64,000 nucleotides of DNA from CAZICM01 sp964537685 (GTDB lineage: Bacteria > Myxococcota_A > Polyangia > Polyangiales > Polyangiaceae): positions 1 to 64,000 of the forward strand of contig CAZICM010000007.1 in NCBI GenBank assembly GCA_964537685.1. Direction: 5' to 3'. Shown here one piece after another: positions 9,634 through 19,041 of the stretch; the stretch's first letter is position 1, and every line of letters starts with the position of its first letter. The translations under genes were made by a program, and so were the position numbers. The notes below the pieces were generated by a model that worked only from the letters and a program-made list of their open reading frames with translations, did not search any database and was not told the DNA's origin.

Positions 9634-9680
9634 CAGCCGGCCTTCTTTCAATACAATCGTATTGCCAGAAGACCGGCCTC
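9634..9680 (-). terminator. Strong hairpin between hcp and tssE, possible attenuator or mRNA-end stabiliser
   Basis: An imperfect inverted repeat of about 20-bp arms pairs AGCCGGCCTTCT...CAATAC with GTATTG...AGAAGACCGGCCT around a 4-nt loop. It lies 33 bp after the hcp stop. On the minus transcript it is followed only by a weak run of T, so it could be a leaky terminator or an RNA-stabilising end that keeps hcp mRNA abundant. The pairing is seen; the function is inference. Confidence 0.55.
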
Positions 9681-9712
9681 CGTTCCATTGCATCCGAGAG
9701 AAACCGAGAAGC

Positions 9713-10201
9713 CTAACCGCCCTTGTTCTCTTCCAGGCTCCAGTTCGCCGAGCTCTTGCCTTTGGCGCCGCCGGGCTGCTTCTGCAATTGCTGCCCGTAA
9801 TCCCAGGTCACCTTCTTGTAATTGAAGGTAATGGTCTCCACGGGCTGATCGCCGCCGCCGCCCACAGACACGCTGGTGACAATGCAGCTATCAAAGGTGT
9901 ACTGAAAGTACTTGAGAGGCTTGCCAGCGGCATCGGCCTTCCAAACGTGCACTTTCATCGACTTGATGTCCTCGCCGCCGCAGCACTTGAGATTTAAGGT
10001 CGGCGTCGCGAGATCGACATACTTTGTGATTGTGAAATCTTGATGAACACAGCGTCCGCTCGCGCGGCTGGTATTCGAAGGCCCGCTGGTGAGCGGCATC
10101 GCAACGCCGTGATTAAAGGAGAGAAGCTCGATCATGTCTTTACCCTGATCGCTTGTGCTCTCGCCCTTAATGCCATCGATTTCCCAGAAAATATTCTGCA
10201 T
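9713..10201 (-). CDS. hcp: Hcp tube protein (TssD)
   Basis: Hcp hexamers stack to form the inner T6SS tube and are released during firing. The 162-residue product shows the Hcp pattern: IFWEIDGIKGEST at the start, IELLSFNHGV (about 25-34), GRCVHQDFTITKYVDLATP (about 49-67), then YFQYTFDSCIVTSVS and ETITFNYKKVTWDY. The length and single-domain form are normal, with no C-terminal effector extension. The gene has its own 159-bp upstream gap and is bracketed by two hairpins, consistent with a separately tuned, highly expressed unit. Confidence 0.95.
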   Translation of the reverse strand: MQNIFWEIDGIKGESTSDQGKDMIELLSFNHGVAMPLTSGPSNTSRASGRCVHQDFTITKYVDLATPTLNLKCCGGEDIKSMKVHVWKADAAGKPLKYFQYTFDSCIVTSVSVGGGGDQPVETITFNYKKVTWDYGQQLQKQPGGAKGKSSANWSLEENKGG

Positions 10202-10300
10202 GTAATTACCCTCCGAATCCTTTCACCCAAACCCTACGCGTTGAACCAACACCGCCCGCTCCCAAAGACGGCATTCACCCAACGCCCATAGTACAAACCA

Positions 10301-10340
10301 GCCGCGGCGACACAATGCAATTTGTTATCGCCGCCGCGGC
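10301..10340 (-). terminator. GC-rich hairpin just after tssC, upstream of hcp
   Basis: GCCGCGGC at 10301-10308 pairs with GCCGCGGC at 10333-10340, enclosing a further CACAA/TTGTT pairing. It lies 20 bp after the tssC stop. There is no clear T-run, so Rho-independent termination is uncertain; it may partly separate tssBC from hcp. Confidence 0.5.
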
Positions 10341-10360
10341 CGATCGTACCGCTGACTATT

Positions 10361-11908
10361 TCATGCGGCCGGCGGAGGAAGTTCCGCCACAAGCCTCATC
10401 GATACCGTGAGCTCGTTGAGCTGGAAATGCGGCTTCAAGAAGACCACCGCGCGGTATGCACCGGGCTTGCCGGCCACTTCCGTCACGTCCACGCGCGCCT
10501 CACGCAGAGGCAGGCGTGCTTTGGTCTCCTGGCCCGCGCCGTCGTTCAGAAGAACATAATCGGCAATCCAGTTGTTTAAGTAATTGGCCACGCCCTCGCG
10601 GCTTGAGAACGAGCCGATCTTGTCGCGCATAATGACCTTGATGTAATGCGCAAAGCGGCTTGCCGCGAGAATGTAGGGGAGCTGCGCGGAAAGGCGGGCA
10701 TTGGCATTCGCCGCCGCGGTGTTGTACGAGGTGGGCTTCTGCGCCGTGCTGCCTCCGAAAAACGCGGCCTGCGCCGAGTTCTTCTTGTAGCAGAGCGCCA
10801 TAAAGCCAAGCTCGCTCAGCTCGTTTTCACGCCGGTCGGTGATGGCAACCTCGGTCGGGCACTTCACGACCAAATCGCCGCCGCCGTCGCGGAAGGTCAC
10901 CACGGGCAGATCGCTGACCAAACCGCCGCCTTCCACGCCGCGGATCGCCGCGCACCACTTGTAGCGCGCAAACGCTTCGGTAATGCGGACGCCGAGCGCA
11001 TAGGCCGGATTGCCCCAAAGGAAATTGTCGTGCTTGGTGCCGATCTTTTCCTTCTTGGCCTTGCCGCCTTCAAGCACCGGCTGACCTTTGTCGTCTTTTA
11101 CGTCGACGACCTGATAGCCCAGGTCTTCTTCGTAGGTGAAGCCTTCGACGGGTGTGCCATTTTTGCCGCCGTAGGGAAGCCTCATCAGCACGCGGGGAAG
11201 CGCGAGCGTCACATAGCGCGAGTCTTCCTTCTTGCGGAATTCATTCCATGGAATGAACTGTGACCCTTCGAAGATCTTGGCGAGATCGCCGGGTTCGCCA
11301 ATCGATGTGAAGGCGTTTTGATCGAAGAGCTCGGGCGAGGCCGCAGCGATGAAGGGCGCGTGCGCCGCCGCCGCAACGTGCGCGAGGTTCGTGAGGAGCC
11401 CGATTTCCACAGGGCTGCTGCCGAATTCGTAATCGCCGATCAGCGCGCCATAAGGAGCGCCGCCGAAGGTGCCGTATTCCTCTTCGTAAATCTTCTTGAA
11501 GAGGTTCGAGCGATCAAACTCGGGAGCACCTTCGAAGTCCTTGCGGAGATCGGTGGCCGATGCATTGAGCACACGAAGCTTCAAGCTTGTGCCCGTTTCG
11601 GTGTTCATCACCAAGTGGTGCAAGCCACGCCAGCGGGCTTCCATGTACTGGAACTCTTTGGCGTGAAGAATTTGATCGAGTTGTTCGCCAATGCGGCGAT
11701 CGATCTCCGCGATACGGGCCTGAATGGCAGCCACCGTATCTTTGTCGACGACCAGCTTCTTGTCCGACACTTGATTGACGAACTCGCTGATCACATCGCG
11801 GGCTTCTTTTTCCTGGCGGGCTTTCTCTTCCGCCTCGGTTTCGGGGGCGCGTACGAAATGGCCCTCCTCGAGAATCTCAGTCAACAGCTCTGCGCCGGTC
11901 TTAGGCAT
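10361..11908 (-). CDS. tssC: T6SS sheath large subunit TssC
   Basis: TssC pairs with TssB to form the contractile sheath. The 515-residue product contains family blocks RWRGLHHLVMNTETG (about 93-107), LIGDYEFG (about 155-162), FIAAASPELF, LPRVLMRLPYGGKN (about 236-249), FLWGNPAYALG and a C-terminal FLKPHFQLNELTVSMRLVAELP. The length is typical. It follows tssB by 28 bp. Confidence 0.97.
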   Translation of the reverse strand: MPKTGAELLTEILEEGHFVRAPETEAEEKARQEKEARDVISEFVNQVSDKKLVVDKDTVAAIQARIAEIDRRIGEQLDQILHAKEFQYMEARWRGLHHLVMNTETGTSLKLRVLNASATDLRKDFEGAPEFDRSNLFKKIYEEEYGTFGGAPYGALIGDYEFGSSPVEIGLLTNLAHVAAAAHAPFIAAASPELFDQNAFTSIGEPGDLAKIFEGSQFIPWNEFRKKEDSRYVTLALPRVLMRLPYGGKNGTPVEGFTYEEDLGYQVVDVKDDKGQPVLEGGKAKKEKIGTKHDNFLWGNPAYALGVRITEAFARYKWCAAIRGVEGGGLVSDLPVVTFRDGGGDLVVKCPTEVAITDRRENELSELGFMALCYKKNSAQAAFFGGSTAQKPTSYNTAAANANARLSAQLPYILAASRFAHYIKVIMRDKIGSFSSREGVANYLNNWIADYVLLNDGAGQETKARLPLREARVDVTEVAGKPGAYRAVVFLKPHFQLNELTVSMRLVAELPPPAA

Positions 11909-11936
11909 AACAAAATCCTTTCCCTTCGTTTCCCTG

Positions 11937-12461
11937 CTAGGTCAGCGCGGCTTTCAGCGCGTTGAGGTCTTCGGTGCTCTTCAAGATCTCAAGCAAGGTC
12001 GAGCTCAGCTCGTCGTTGCCCTCGAGTTTCCCGAGCAGGTCGTTGAGCTTGCGGCGGGCTTCCAGAAGCTCACGCAGATCCTTGTACTGCTCCACGACCC
12101 GTTCGGGCGTGAAGTCGTTGATATGGCTGAACACGAGGTCGACCTGCCGGACACCGCGCGAGCCGTCGTCCTTGGGATCGCCGATCATATCGGGGACTTT
12201 CATGGTCACTGCCGGCTTGATCGAAGCCATCACCTTGTTGAAATTATCGCGGTCAATCTCGACAAACTTGCGCTCTTTCATTTTAGGGAGCGCCTTGCCT
12301 GCGTCGGGATTGTATTTGGCCCCGGTCAAATCGCTCATGATGCCAACAACGAAGGGGATTTCTTTCTTCTCAATCGCGCCCCCGGTTTCGACATCGTAGG
12401 TAATTTGCACGCGCGGCGGTCGATTCCGACTCAGCCAATGCTGCTTGCTTTCATCTGCCAT
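11937..12461 (-). CDS. tssB: T6SS sheath small subunit TssB
   Basis: TssB is the small sheath subunit that assembles with TssC around the Hcp tube. The 174-residue product opens with a short polar segment, then RPPRVQITYDVETGGA (about 14-29), IPFVVGIMSDLTG and KERKFVEIDRDNFNKVM. These are all core TssB motifs. A helical C-terminus (ELLEARRKLNDLLGKLEG) carries the usual bundle. A 250-bp gap upstream probably holds its promoter. Confidence 0.97.
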   Translation of the reverse strand: MADESKQHWLSRNRPPRVQITYDVETGGAIEKKEIPFVVGIMSDLTGAKYNPDAGKALPKMKERKFVEIDRDNFNKVMASIKPAVTMKVPDMIGDPKDDGSRGVRQVDLVFSHINDFTPERVVEQYKDLRELLEARRKLNDLLGKLEGNDELSSTLLEILKSTEDLNALKAALT

Positions 12462-12711
12462 CGCCGATTCCTTCCCTTCCAGTGCCTATTTGAAGACTCA
12501 CCGCAGAACCTTTCCCGCATACAGCGCGGAGGCTTTAAAATAGGCAGTTTGCAACGGTTACTGAACTGTTAACGGTATCGTTCAAATCTCTTTTGCTGCA
12601 AAAAAACGTCTATCGCGATCACCGGGCTCTCTTCAAGAACTGAAAAGTTGTTCAAGCCTTGATCACAGCCTCTATCCTGCTCACCCGCTTACCGCGAACT
12701 TAAATAAACAC
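12462..12711. promoter_or_regulatory. 250-bp gap between tssA and tssB, likely promoter region for tssBC
   Basis: This is the longest non-coding gap inside the T6SS cluster. It has AT-rich blocks, and no open frame shows coding features. Because tssB is a major structural gene, an internal promoter here is plausible. No clear -35/-10 or sigma-54 pair could be defined with confidence. Confidence 0.4.
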
Positions 12712-13776
12712 CTATTCTTCGCCTCCTTTCTTGCGCATACCCAGCAGTTCCTGAATGGCCACCAAGTCCTCTGTCGAGTTCATCAACTCATAGAGCAGTT
12801 GACCCAGGGACATATTCCCCCAAGCAATCGCCCGCTTTACGAGGTAGGGCACCGGGCTGTGAGGCTCGGTCCTCAACAAGAAGTCGGCGGCTTCGTTGAG
12901 CCGCATATAAGCCTCGGACCGCGTCGTGATTGCGCCTGCTCCCGATCGGGACGGCGATCCTGAAACGGCGGCGGGCCCTGCGCCGGTATTCGAGACGTCC
13001 GGCGATAAATCCGGCTCACTCACCAAACCAACATCCGGCTTGGTCATCTTCATACCCTCCTCGGCCATGGTTTTAATTCCGCCCAGCGTTCCTTTTAATT
13101 GATGGAACGCGGTCACATTCGTCACTTTTGATGAAAGAATCCGCTGAAATTCGGCAATCAATCCAAATATCGCGTCCACCTGCTTTTGAAGGGCAAGCCA
13201 GGTGGAGTACTTGCTCATTGAAAGCCTTGCCAGAATCGCCTCGTGCGTCACCGCCGGGCTCTCGCTTTCCGGGTTTGGCAAGCGAAGGGATGCGTTCCAA
13301 TCTGATAAGGAGTAAGCCGGCGCCGCAACACTCGGAACCGTAATTGGAACCATTCTCAGTTTAACGGCGATGATTCCATCGACCCAATCAATCAAATTGA
13401 TACGCGCTTCCGAATCGTCGTCCGCGGCCGCTGGGAAAATGGAGTCCCAAAAGCGCTCGCACAGGCCGGAAAGCAGCCTTATCGAGGCATCCGCGCCGAT
13501 CAGGCCCGTCATTTCGGTCCAACTCTCGCAAAGCCATACGGCAATTTGCAAATCCTTGGTTTTATCGCGCAGGGCCGAGGTGCATAAATCGACAACCAGA
13601 GACCAATCGGCTCTCTTTAAGTCTTGCTCCCACACGCCGCGGGGAAGGCTTGGATCGTCCTTTCGCCGGGCCTCGCGAATTTTATCGTATGTGCCATCAT
13701 ACCGAAGCCATGTTCCGGATGGAGCGCTCTCCGAAATCGGTTTTAAAAGCTGATCAATATCAAATTCGTTCGACAT
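12712..13776 (-). CDS. tssA: T6SS assembly chaperone TssA
   Basis: TssA (ImpA_N family) coordinates baseplate and sheath polymerisation. The 354-residue product has the ImpA N-terminal signature: LLKPISESAPSGTWLRYDG, then ARRKDD and RADWSLVVDLCTSALRDKTKDLQIAVWL (about 50-85), and LCERFWDSIFP. The C-terminal part has RLNEAADFLLRTEPHSPVPYL and a VKRAIAWG helix, as in shorter TssA types. It lies between tssM and tssB. Confidence 0.94.
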   Translation of the reverse strand: MSNEFDIDQLLKPISESAPSGTWLRYDGTYDKIREARRKDDPSLPRGVWEQDLKRADWSLVVDLCTSALRDKTKDLQIAVWLCESWTEMTGLIGADASIRLLSGLCERFWDSIFPAAADDDSEARINLIDWVDGIIAVKLRMVPITVPSVAAPAYSLSDWNASLRLPNPESESPAVTHEAILARLSMSKYSTWLALQKQVDAIFGLIAEFQRILSSKVTNVTAFHQLKGTLGGIKTMAEEGMKMTKPDVGLVSEPDLSPDVSNTGAGPAAVSGSPSRSGAGAITTRSEAYMRLNEAADFLLRTEPHSPVPYLVKRAIAWGNMSLGQLLYELMNSTEDLVAIQELLGMRKKGGEE

Positions 13777-13888
13777 GAATTCTCCGCGCCCGTAAAAACA
13801 ATGCCCCTAAGACCAATACCATCGACACCATTACGATCGAATACAAACTCACAATGAACAAGTGCTGACCGCAGCGCAGCCCAATGCC

Positions 13889-16800
13889 TTAAGGCGTTTC
13901 AAGCAAAGGCGCGGCCGTCGGGAAATCCGGATAGCGGAGCAGCTTGTCTTTATCGGCCTCGGAAACGCCCACCCGAATAAATACCCGGGTTACCGAAGCA
14001 TCCTGCCCCGCGAGAGGATCCAAAAAGCCGCCTGTCGCATCCGGCGTTGTTTTCACGACAAACAACAGCACATGCGATCCTGCTTCGGCCTTAACCAGCG
14101 GATCGTTCACCGCGGTCTGATGGCCGGCGATCATCCTCAGCAATGCCCAAACGCCGTATTCCTCGAAGCTCGCGGTCCGCTCGGAAACGGTCACGCCTCC
14201 TTCGGAATCGGGCACAGGCCGGTTTGGACCATTTTTGGCGAAACGCAGATCGAGCCGCACATCATCGCCCAAGCGCCAGCGGGCCACGTTTTTCGCGTCC
14301 TTCGCCGCTCCCTCGGCCAGCTTCTCCTCGGCGATGCGCATCGACCATTCCGCAATTTGATTTCCGCCGACTTCCCGCGTTTGATTGACACGAAATTCAA
14401 CGCGCACATCGTACACACCATCGGCGGTCGTTTCGGATTTGCCCCACAAAGGCTCCAAAAACAGCCGTACATTTTCGATTTTATCGAGAAAACGAGCCAC
14501 GGCTTTTTGATTGGCCGTGCCGCGGGGACGCAATAAGAAATTGCGGTAACGCTTCCGGAAGTCGGTCGACAGCTTTAAGAAGTTGCGGACCGCATCAGGC
14601 GCCGCATCGACATAGCGAATGCCTTTTTCATTTCTAGAGAAAGGAAAACGCTCGGCGAGAGTTCGATTGAATGCCAGCCGCAAATCAGCGTATTGCTTTA
14701 CAACATCGGTCTCGGCCAGGTTAATACAGCGCCACAAAAGCTCGGAACGAATCTTTTCACGGGTATCCGAAAAGAAATCGGAACGCCCACCCCTGCGGTT
14801 TTCATCGGCGCGGCCCAAATCGGTTAGACAATTTTCAAGCGTAATACCCGGCAGCGTACCGGTCACAAAGCGCTCCAGCGATGTAACGCTATTGCCCGGC
14901 TTCTGCGTTTCATAATCTCTTAACGCCGACGATATACCTTCCCACTGCCGGAATCCTTGCGTACCGCTGCCGGGATCGGCCAGAACCTCGCCGCTCAATA
15001 CAACATTGAGCACCGGCTCCGCCAGTTCATTGGATAGCTTTCCAACCCTGGTGCGCTCTTTATTGGTTTTCTCCGTGAGCCCCGCCGCGTCATCCACTTC
15101 AAACGCTTCAAAAATAGGGGCCCCCTCGCCTTTCCACCAGCCGAAATTGCCCTGCTTTATCTGATAAGGAGCCTGCTCTCCGAATACCCGGTAAGCCGAA
15201 TCCAATAGGCGTTCCCCCTGAGACGTGACCAAATTGCGGATACGCTCGGTTGTGGGGCCCTGCCCCAGCCTATTCGTGGCCGCCAATACCTCGCGAAGCG
15301 GAGCGCCTGCCTGAGAAAAGTTGGCCACCTCCGCCTTAATCGCCGATTCGCGCGCCCTAGGATTGCGGCTGCTCTGATCGCCGTCGGAATTTGGACTTAT
15401 GGAACGGCCTATTTCTCCCAGCACTTTTCCATTTAGCTTCCGGAAAGCGAGCTCTCTCAGATTGGTCGAAACCCGTATCCCGACTTCGCTATCCACAAAG
15501 GGCTTAAAACCTTTGTTCTTATCAAACTCCTCAAACTCGGCCGGAAGCTTTGCCACATCCTTCAATACCTCGACATTCCACGAAATAGGCTCGCGGTCTT
15601 TCGCCGAGTCCGGAGGCGTGCCATCCTCGCCCTTCATAAACCCCTTTTGGAGAAGCTTATCCAGCGAATCTCTCAGGAGCAGCAGGTTGGGATTTAGCTT
15701 CATGAGCGGATCGCCATTTTTATCCCGCTCCAATAGATTTTCAACGATAGGCAAATTGGCATCCGATATCGCATCCCCAAAAGAACGGAATGCCTTTTCA
15801 CCGGTTTCTTTTTCCACGGAATGCACTTCATTGCCGAGCAGGGCGGACTCGCGGACAGCCGAAAGCAAGCGCTCGAACGCGGGATTGGCGGGCGGAGGAG
15901 GAGGCTTATCCTGAGCTACCCATCCCAAAGCCTGAATCCCGACAATTTCATTGATTTCATTGATCGCCTTCAGCAATGAGCGGGCTTGTTCAACGCGGTA
16001 ATCGGCCCCGCCCTCATTGAGCGCCTTTAGCCCTTCCTCTAAATCGTGGAGCACAAGGGCGATGCGCTCATTTCCATAGAGCCGCAGCCAGCGCTTGTAC
16101 ACCGAATCAAACATCTTATTGCTTTTCTCGCGGGCGCGCGCCGCCGACAGGCCAAAGGTATAAGGTTCCACCTCGGTTGCCGCAAGCGCCTCGGCATAGA
16201 GCTTCGAATGCTCGAAGAAAGCCTGTTTCACATCATAGGCAACCATTTGGCCCCGGCCATCCCGCACCACCAGCAGGTATTTAGCCAGCTCCGCTACATC
16301 TTGAATATCCTTAGCAGCCTCGGTATCCTTGGCGGCTACGTTGTTAAAGCGCTTTACATAAGCGTCAAACGTGGCTACCCCGTCCATCCATTCTTGAAGC
16401 TGAAGAAACTCTTGGGTCTTATCCAGCGACTGGGGATTGATATCTTTTCCGATATCATCCTTATCCAGCTCGGTACTGCCGCCTTCACGCACCAAATTCT
16501 CGAGATGCCAGTCCAGCCTATCGCGGTACGTTTGAAGCAGGATATCTTTATATCCTTTGATCAGCGCGTCTTCTACCCGGCCATCCACACTGCTCACCCA
16601 CGACGTAGGTATGAAAACGGCGGTCAGCCTATTGGTGCTAACCCCTGTCATTCCATCCACCAGAGAAGCAGCCCTGGCCATGGCCCGAACCTTGGTAGGA
16701 TCGGCGCCGCTCGATTCATTCTTTATCTGAACCAGGCTATCCGCAATGCTTCGGAGCAGCGGGTCAACCGTACTGACTTCCCGCTCCAGCCGGCCATACG

Positions 16801-18142
16801 TAATCGCCAGCGCAGCTCCCAAAAAGACCGCAAGCCCGGCGGCGGCAATTTGAATGATTAAAATCTTGCGCTCGCGGCTTCTTTTCGCTTGAACGCTGGG
16901 ACGCGCCAGGCTGGCTTCCGGGAATATCTTTTTTGCAAATAGATCCCGCGCAAAAATAATATTGGGCAAACCGCCCGGGCGGGCCTCAATAGCCGGCATC
17001 AATAACGTGGGAGCCGGTCCGGCCAAAGTGGCCGTCCGCTCAGGTGTACCAGGCGCCTGCGGGCCTTTGGGAGACGATGCCCTCGATCCCGCGCTATGAA
17101 CAGCGCTTCCATCACCGCAGAAATAGATACCACGGAGAGCCAGCCCCTCCTCAAACGACGATGGAATAAAGATACCATCAATATACATGCGGAGCGCAGG
17201 AGAAATGGTATGAAGCTCCGCGGGAAACAAGAAATAATCATCAGGCATGCGCACAGGCCCTGGAGCGGCAAAACGGCGCCCTTGCTCCCTGACCAGGGAT
17301 TGATGCACAGATAACACGGTCGCATCAACCCAATCCGTTAAGTTGGTATCGGTATTCCCAGGCGCGACTGGATTCGACCAGCCCAGCGGCGACTGCCGCA
17401 CACCTTCCGCAACTTCTCCTCCAAACGCAGCAAATCCAGGCACATAATCGCTTTGCGTCACAACAACATACACGGGTACGCTCATACCCAGCGTATTCTG
17501 CGTTTCGATAATGCGCTGATGCAGAAGAGCCGCCTTTTTCTTCCGCTCAGGATCGGGCGGAGCATCCGGGTTTTGCGGATCGGGCAGCAAATCTGTACAA
17601 GGAATTGCAACAATAATTCCATCGATAGGGCGGTGAGGCCGGTCTTTCTTAAGCTGGCTCAACACCGCATTATATGGATCAGGAGCGATCCTTCTCTTTT
17701 TCTCATCGAAGAAGACAGCGGAACCCGCGACATCATAAATGGTCGCGCCATCAAAAAACCATAAACGGCAAGCCGCCTGCTCGTCGAGCGCGGGCTCGCA
17801 AGGCTTTCCAAAAGGCATTCCCAGCTCGAGCGAAGCCAGTAGCGAACTCTTGCCTGCCTGCGCCTCGCCGATAAGCAGCAAGGAAGGCCGCGCATCCCGC
17901 TGATCCTTTTCCTTAATCTTTCCTTCAATAATCTTTCGCCCGTCGGCGAATACCCGCGTAATCTGCGCGATAGGATCTTCCGGCGCGCCCGATGCCAGCG
18001 CCCGTTCCTTGGCTTCCTTTTCTTTCTTTTCCTTCCAGCGCTTATAAAGCACATAGCCGCCCACGGCCAGAGCCGCGACGACGATAACAATCACCGCTAT
18101 CCAAATCACATACGCTGGAATTCCGGCGAGCTTCTCTTTCAC
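13889..18142 (-). CDS. tssM: T6SS membrane-complex protein TssM
   Basis: TssM (IcmF/VasK) spans the inner membrane and reaches through the periplasm to TssJ. The 1417-residue product has an N-terminal membrane segment at about 9-33, a Walker A GEAQAGKS at 92-99 with an IcmF-type GTPase-like domain, and a second membrane segment at about 425-450. A long periplasmic part follows, with the conserved C-terminal beta domain. Translation starts at GTG (18142) and overlaps tssL by 4 bp. Only one membrane segment precedes the nucleotide domain, whereas many TssM have two. The basic stretch after it predicts an outside N-terminus, which keeps the usual topology for the rest. Confidence 0.95.
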   Translation of the reverse strand: MKEKLAGIPAYVIWIAVIVIVVAALAVGGYVLYKRWKEKKEKEAKERALASGAPEDPIAQITRVFADGRKIIEGKIKEKDQRDARPSLLLIGEAQAGKSSLLASLELGMPFGKPCEPALDEQAACRLWFFDGATIYDVAGSAVFFDEKKRRIAPDPYNAVLSQLKKDRPHRPIDGIIVAIPCTDLLPDPQNPDAPPDPERKKKAALLHQRIIETQNTLGMSVPVYVVVTQSDYVPGFAAFGGEVAEGVRQSPLGWSNPVAPGNTDTNLTDWVDATVLSVHQSLVREQGRRFAAPGPVRMPDDYFLFPAELHTISPALRMYIDGIFIPSSFEEGLALRGIYFCGDGSAVHSAGSRASSPKGPQAPGTPERTATLAGPAPTLLMPAIEARPGGLPNIIFARDLFAKKIFPEASLARPSVQAKRSRERKILIIQIAAAGLAVFLGAALAITYGRLEREVSTVDPLLRSIADSLVQIKNESSGADPTKVRAMARAASLVDGMTGVSTNRLTAVFIPTSWVSSVDGRVEDALIKGYKDILLQTYRDRLDWHLENLVREGGSTELDKDDIGKDINPQSLDKTQEFLQLQEWMDGVATFDAYVKRFNNVAAKDTEAAKDIQDVAELAKYLLVVRDGRGQMVAYDVKQAFFEHSKLYAEALAATEVEPYTFGLSAARAREKSNKMFDSVYKRWLRLYGNERIALVLHDLEEGLKALNEGGADYRVEQARSLLKAINEINEIVGIQALGWVAQDKPPPPPANPAFERLLSAVRESALLGNEVHSVEKETGEKAFRSFGDAISDANLPIVENLLERDKNGDPLMKLNPNLLLLRDSLDKLLQKGFMKGEDGTPPDSAKDREPISWNVEVLKDVAKLPAEFEEFDKNKGFKPFVDSEVGIRVSTNLRELAFRKLNGKVLGEIGRSISPNSDGDQSSRNPRARESAIKAEVANFSQAGAPLREVLAATNRLGQGPTTERIRNLVTSQGERLLDSAYRVFGEQAPYQIKQGNFGWWKGEGAPIFEAFEVDDAAGLTEKTNKERTRVGKLSNELAEPVLNVVLSGEVLADPGSGTQGFRQWEGISSALRDYETQKPGNSVTSLERFVTGTLPGITLENCLTDLGRADENRRGGRSDFFSDTREKIRSELLWRCINLAETDVVKQYADLRLAFNRTLAERFPFSRNEKGIRYVDAAPDAVRNFLKLSTDFRKRYRNFLLRPRGTANQKAVARFLDKIENVRLFLEPLWGKSETTADGVYDVRVEFRVNQTREVGGNQIAEWSMRIAEEKLAEGAAKDAKNVARWRLGDDVRLDLRFAKNGPNRPVPDSEGGVTVSERTASFEEYGVWALLRMIAGHQTAVNDPLVKAEAGSHVLLFVVKTTPDATGGFLDPLAGQDASVTRVFIRVGVSEADKDKLLRYPDFPTAAPLLETP

Positions 18143-18996
18143 GGTGTGCCCCCAAGCTCTTCGATATCGTCCAACTTACGGTTAATCCCGCTCATTTGCA
18201 CAGACCAAATAATCTGCCCGACCACCAGCCACGCCACCAATACAATCACAAATGCGTAGAGCCCCCGCCTCAAGCTTGGAAGCAATTCCCGCGAAGGCTT
18301 TGTCTCGGTATGGGCAAGAGCTTCTGGACATAGGGCCTTTGAAGGGAGCACCCAGTCTTCTCCGCTTGATGCAAGCGCATTTGAAATTCTTCTCCGGTAT
18401 TCATCAGGAGCGCTTTTTGCTCCGCCCATCGCATAACGGCCTTTAAAGCCCAGCGCGAGCGCCGTCATATATACCATCAATAGATCCGTAGACGCCGATG
18501 CCCGGTTCTCAAAGATTTGATCGAGGCGCAGAAAAATCCGCTCCCCTGAATCGTGCGTACCAAATACATGCATTTCCAGAGGCTTCTGAAACCACTGTTC
18601 CCGCCCAGGCCAGTTGATATGCAGAAACACTTCGTCGGCCATAGCAACCATTACATATTGGGCCTCTTCCAATACGCGCACCGCGTGCTCGGGCAGACCC
18701 TTTCCCAGCTCCTTGCCTTGATCTTCAAGGATATCGCGAAGCTTCTGCCGGACAACTTCCGCGCCAATTGCACTGGCCGCATTCCCCGCTGAAACCGCTA
18801 CAGGTGCCGTAACAATCCGCTTTAGGCGCACTATCTCGCCATAGAACTCACCAAAGGCATCCAATAGCTCTAAACCGGCGAAGACCGCGGGCTTAATGCC
18901 CGAACCCCGCGAGGAGACCGGCGCAGCATCACTCGAACGGCCTCGCGAAGACGGCCTCTGACCTGCATCCATGGTTGCCGGCTGCCCCATGCTCAT
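18139..18996 (-). CDS. tssL: T6SS membrane-complex protein TssL (DotU family)
   Basis: TssL is the inner-membrane partner of TssM with a cytoplasmic helical hook. The 285-residue product has a polar Ser/Arg-rich N-terminus, the DotU core with YVMVAMADEVFLHINW (about 113-128), FGTHDSGERIFLRLDQI, and ALGFKGRYAMG (about 193-203). It ends with a membrane anchor (AFVIVLVAWLVVGQIIW). No peptidoglycan-binding domain is fused. It overlaps tssM by 4 bp. Confidence 0.95.
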   Translation of the reverse strand: MSMGQPATMDAGQRPSSRGRSSDAAPVSSRGSGIKPAVFAGLELLDAFGEFYGEIVRLKRIVTAPVAVSAGNAASAIGAEVVRQKLRDILEDQGKELGKGLPEHAVRVLEEAQYVMVAMADEVFLHINWPGREQWFQKPLEMHVFGTHDSGERIFLRLDQIFENRASASTDLLMVYMTALALGFKGRYAMGGAKSAPDEYRRRISNALASSGEDWVLPSKALCPEALAHTETKPSRELLPSLRRGLYAFVIVLVAWLVVGQIIWSVQMSGINRKLDDIEELGGTP

Positions 18997-19041
18997 GTGC
19001 TCAATCTCCCTGCAACACCCAAAAACAACTGCTTAACAAGG

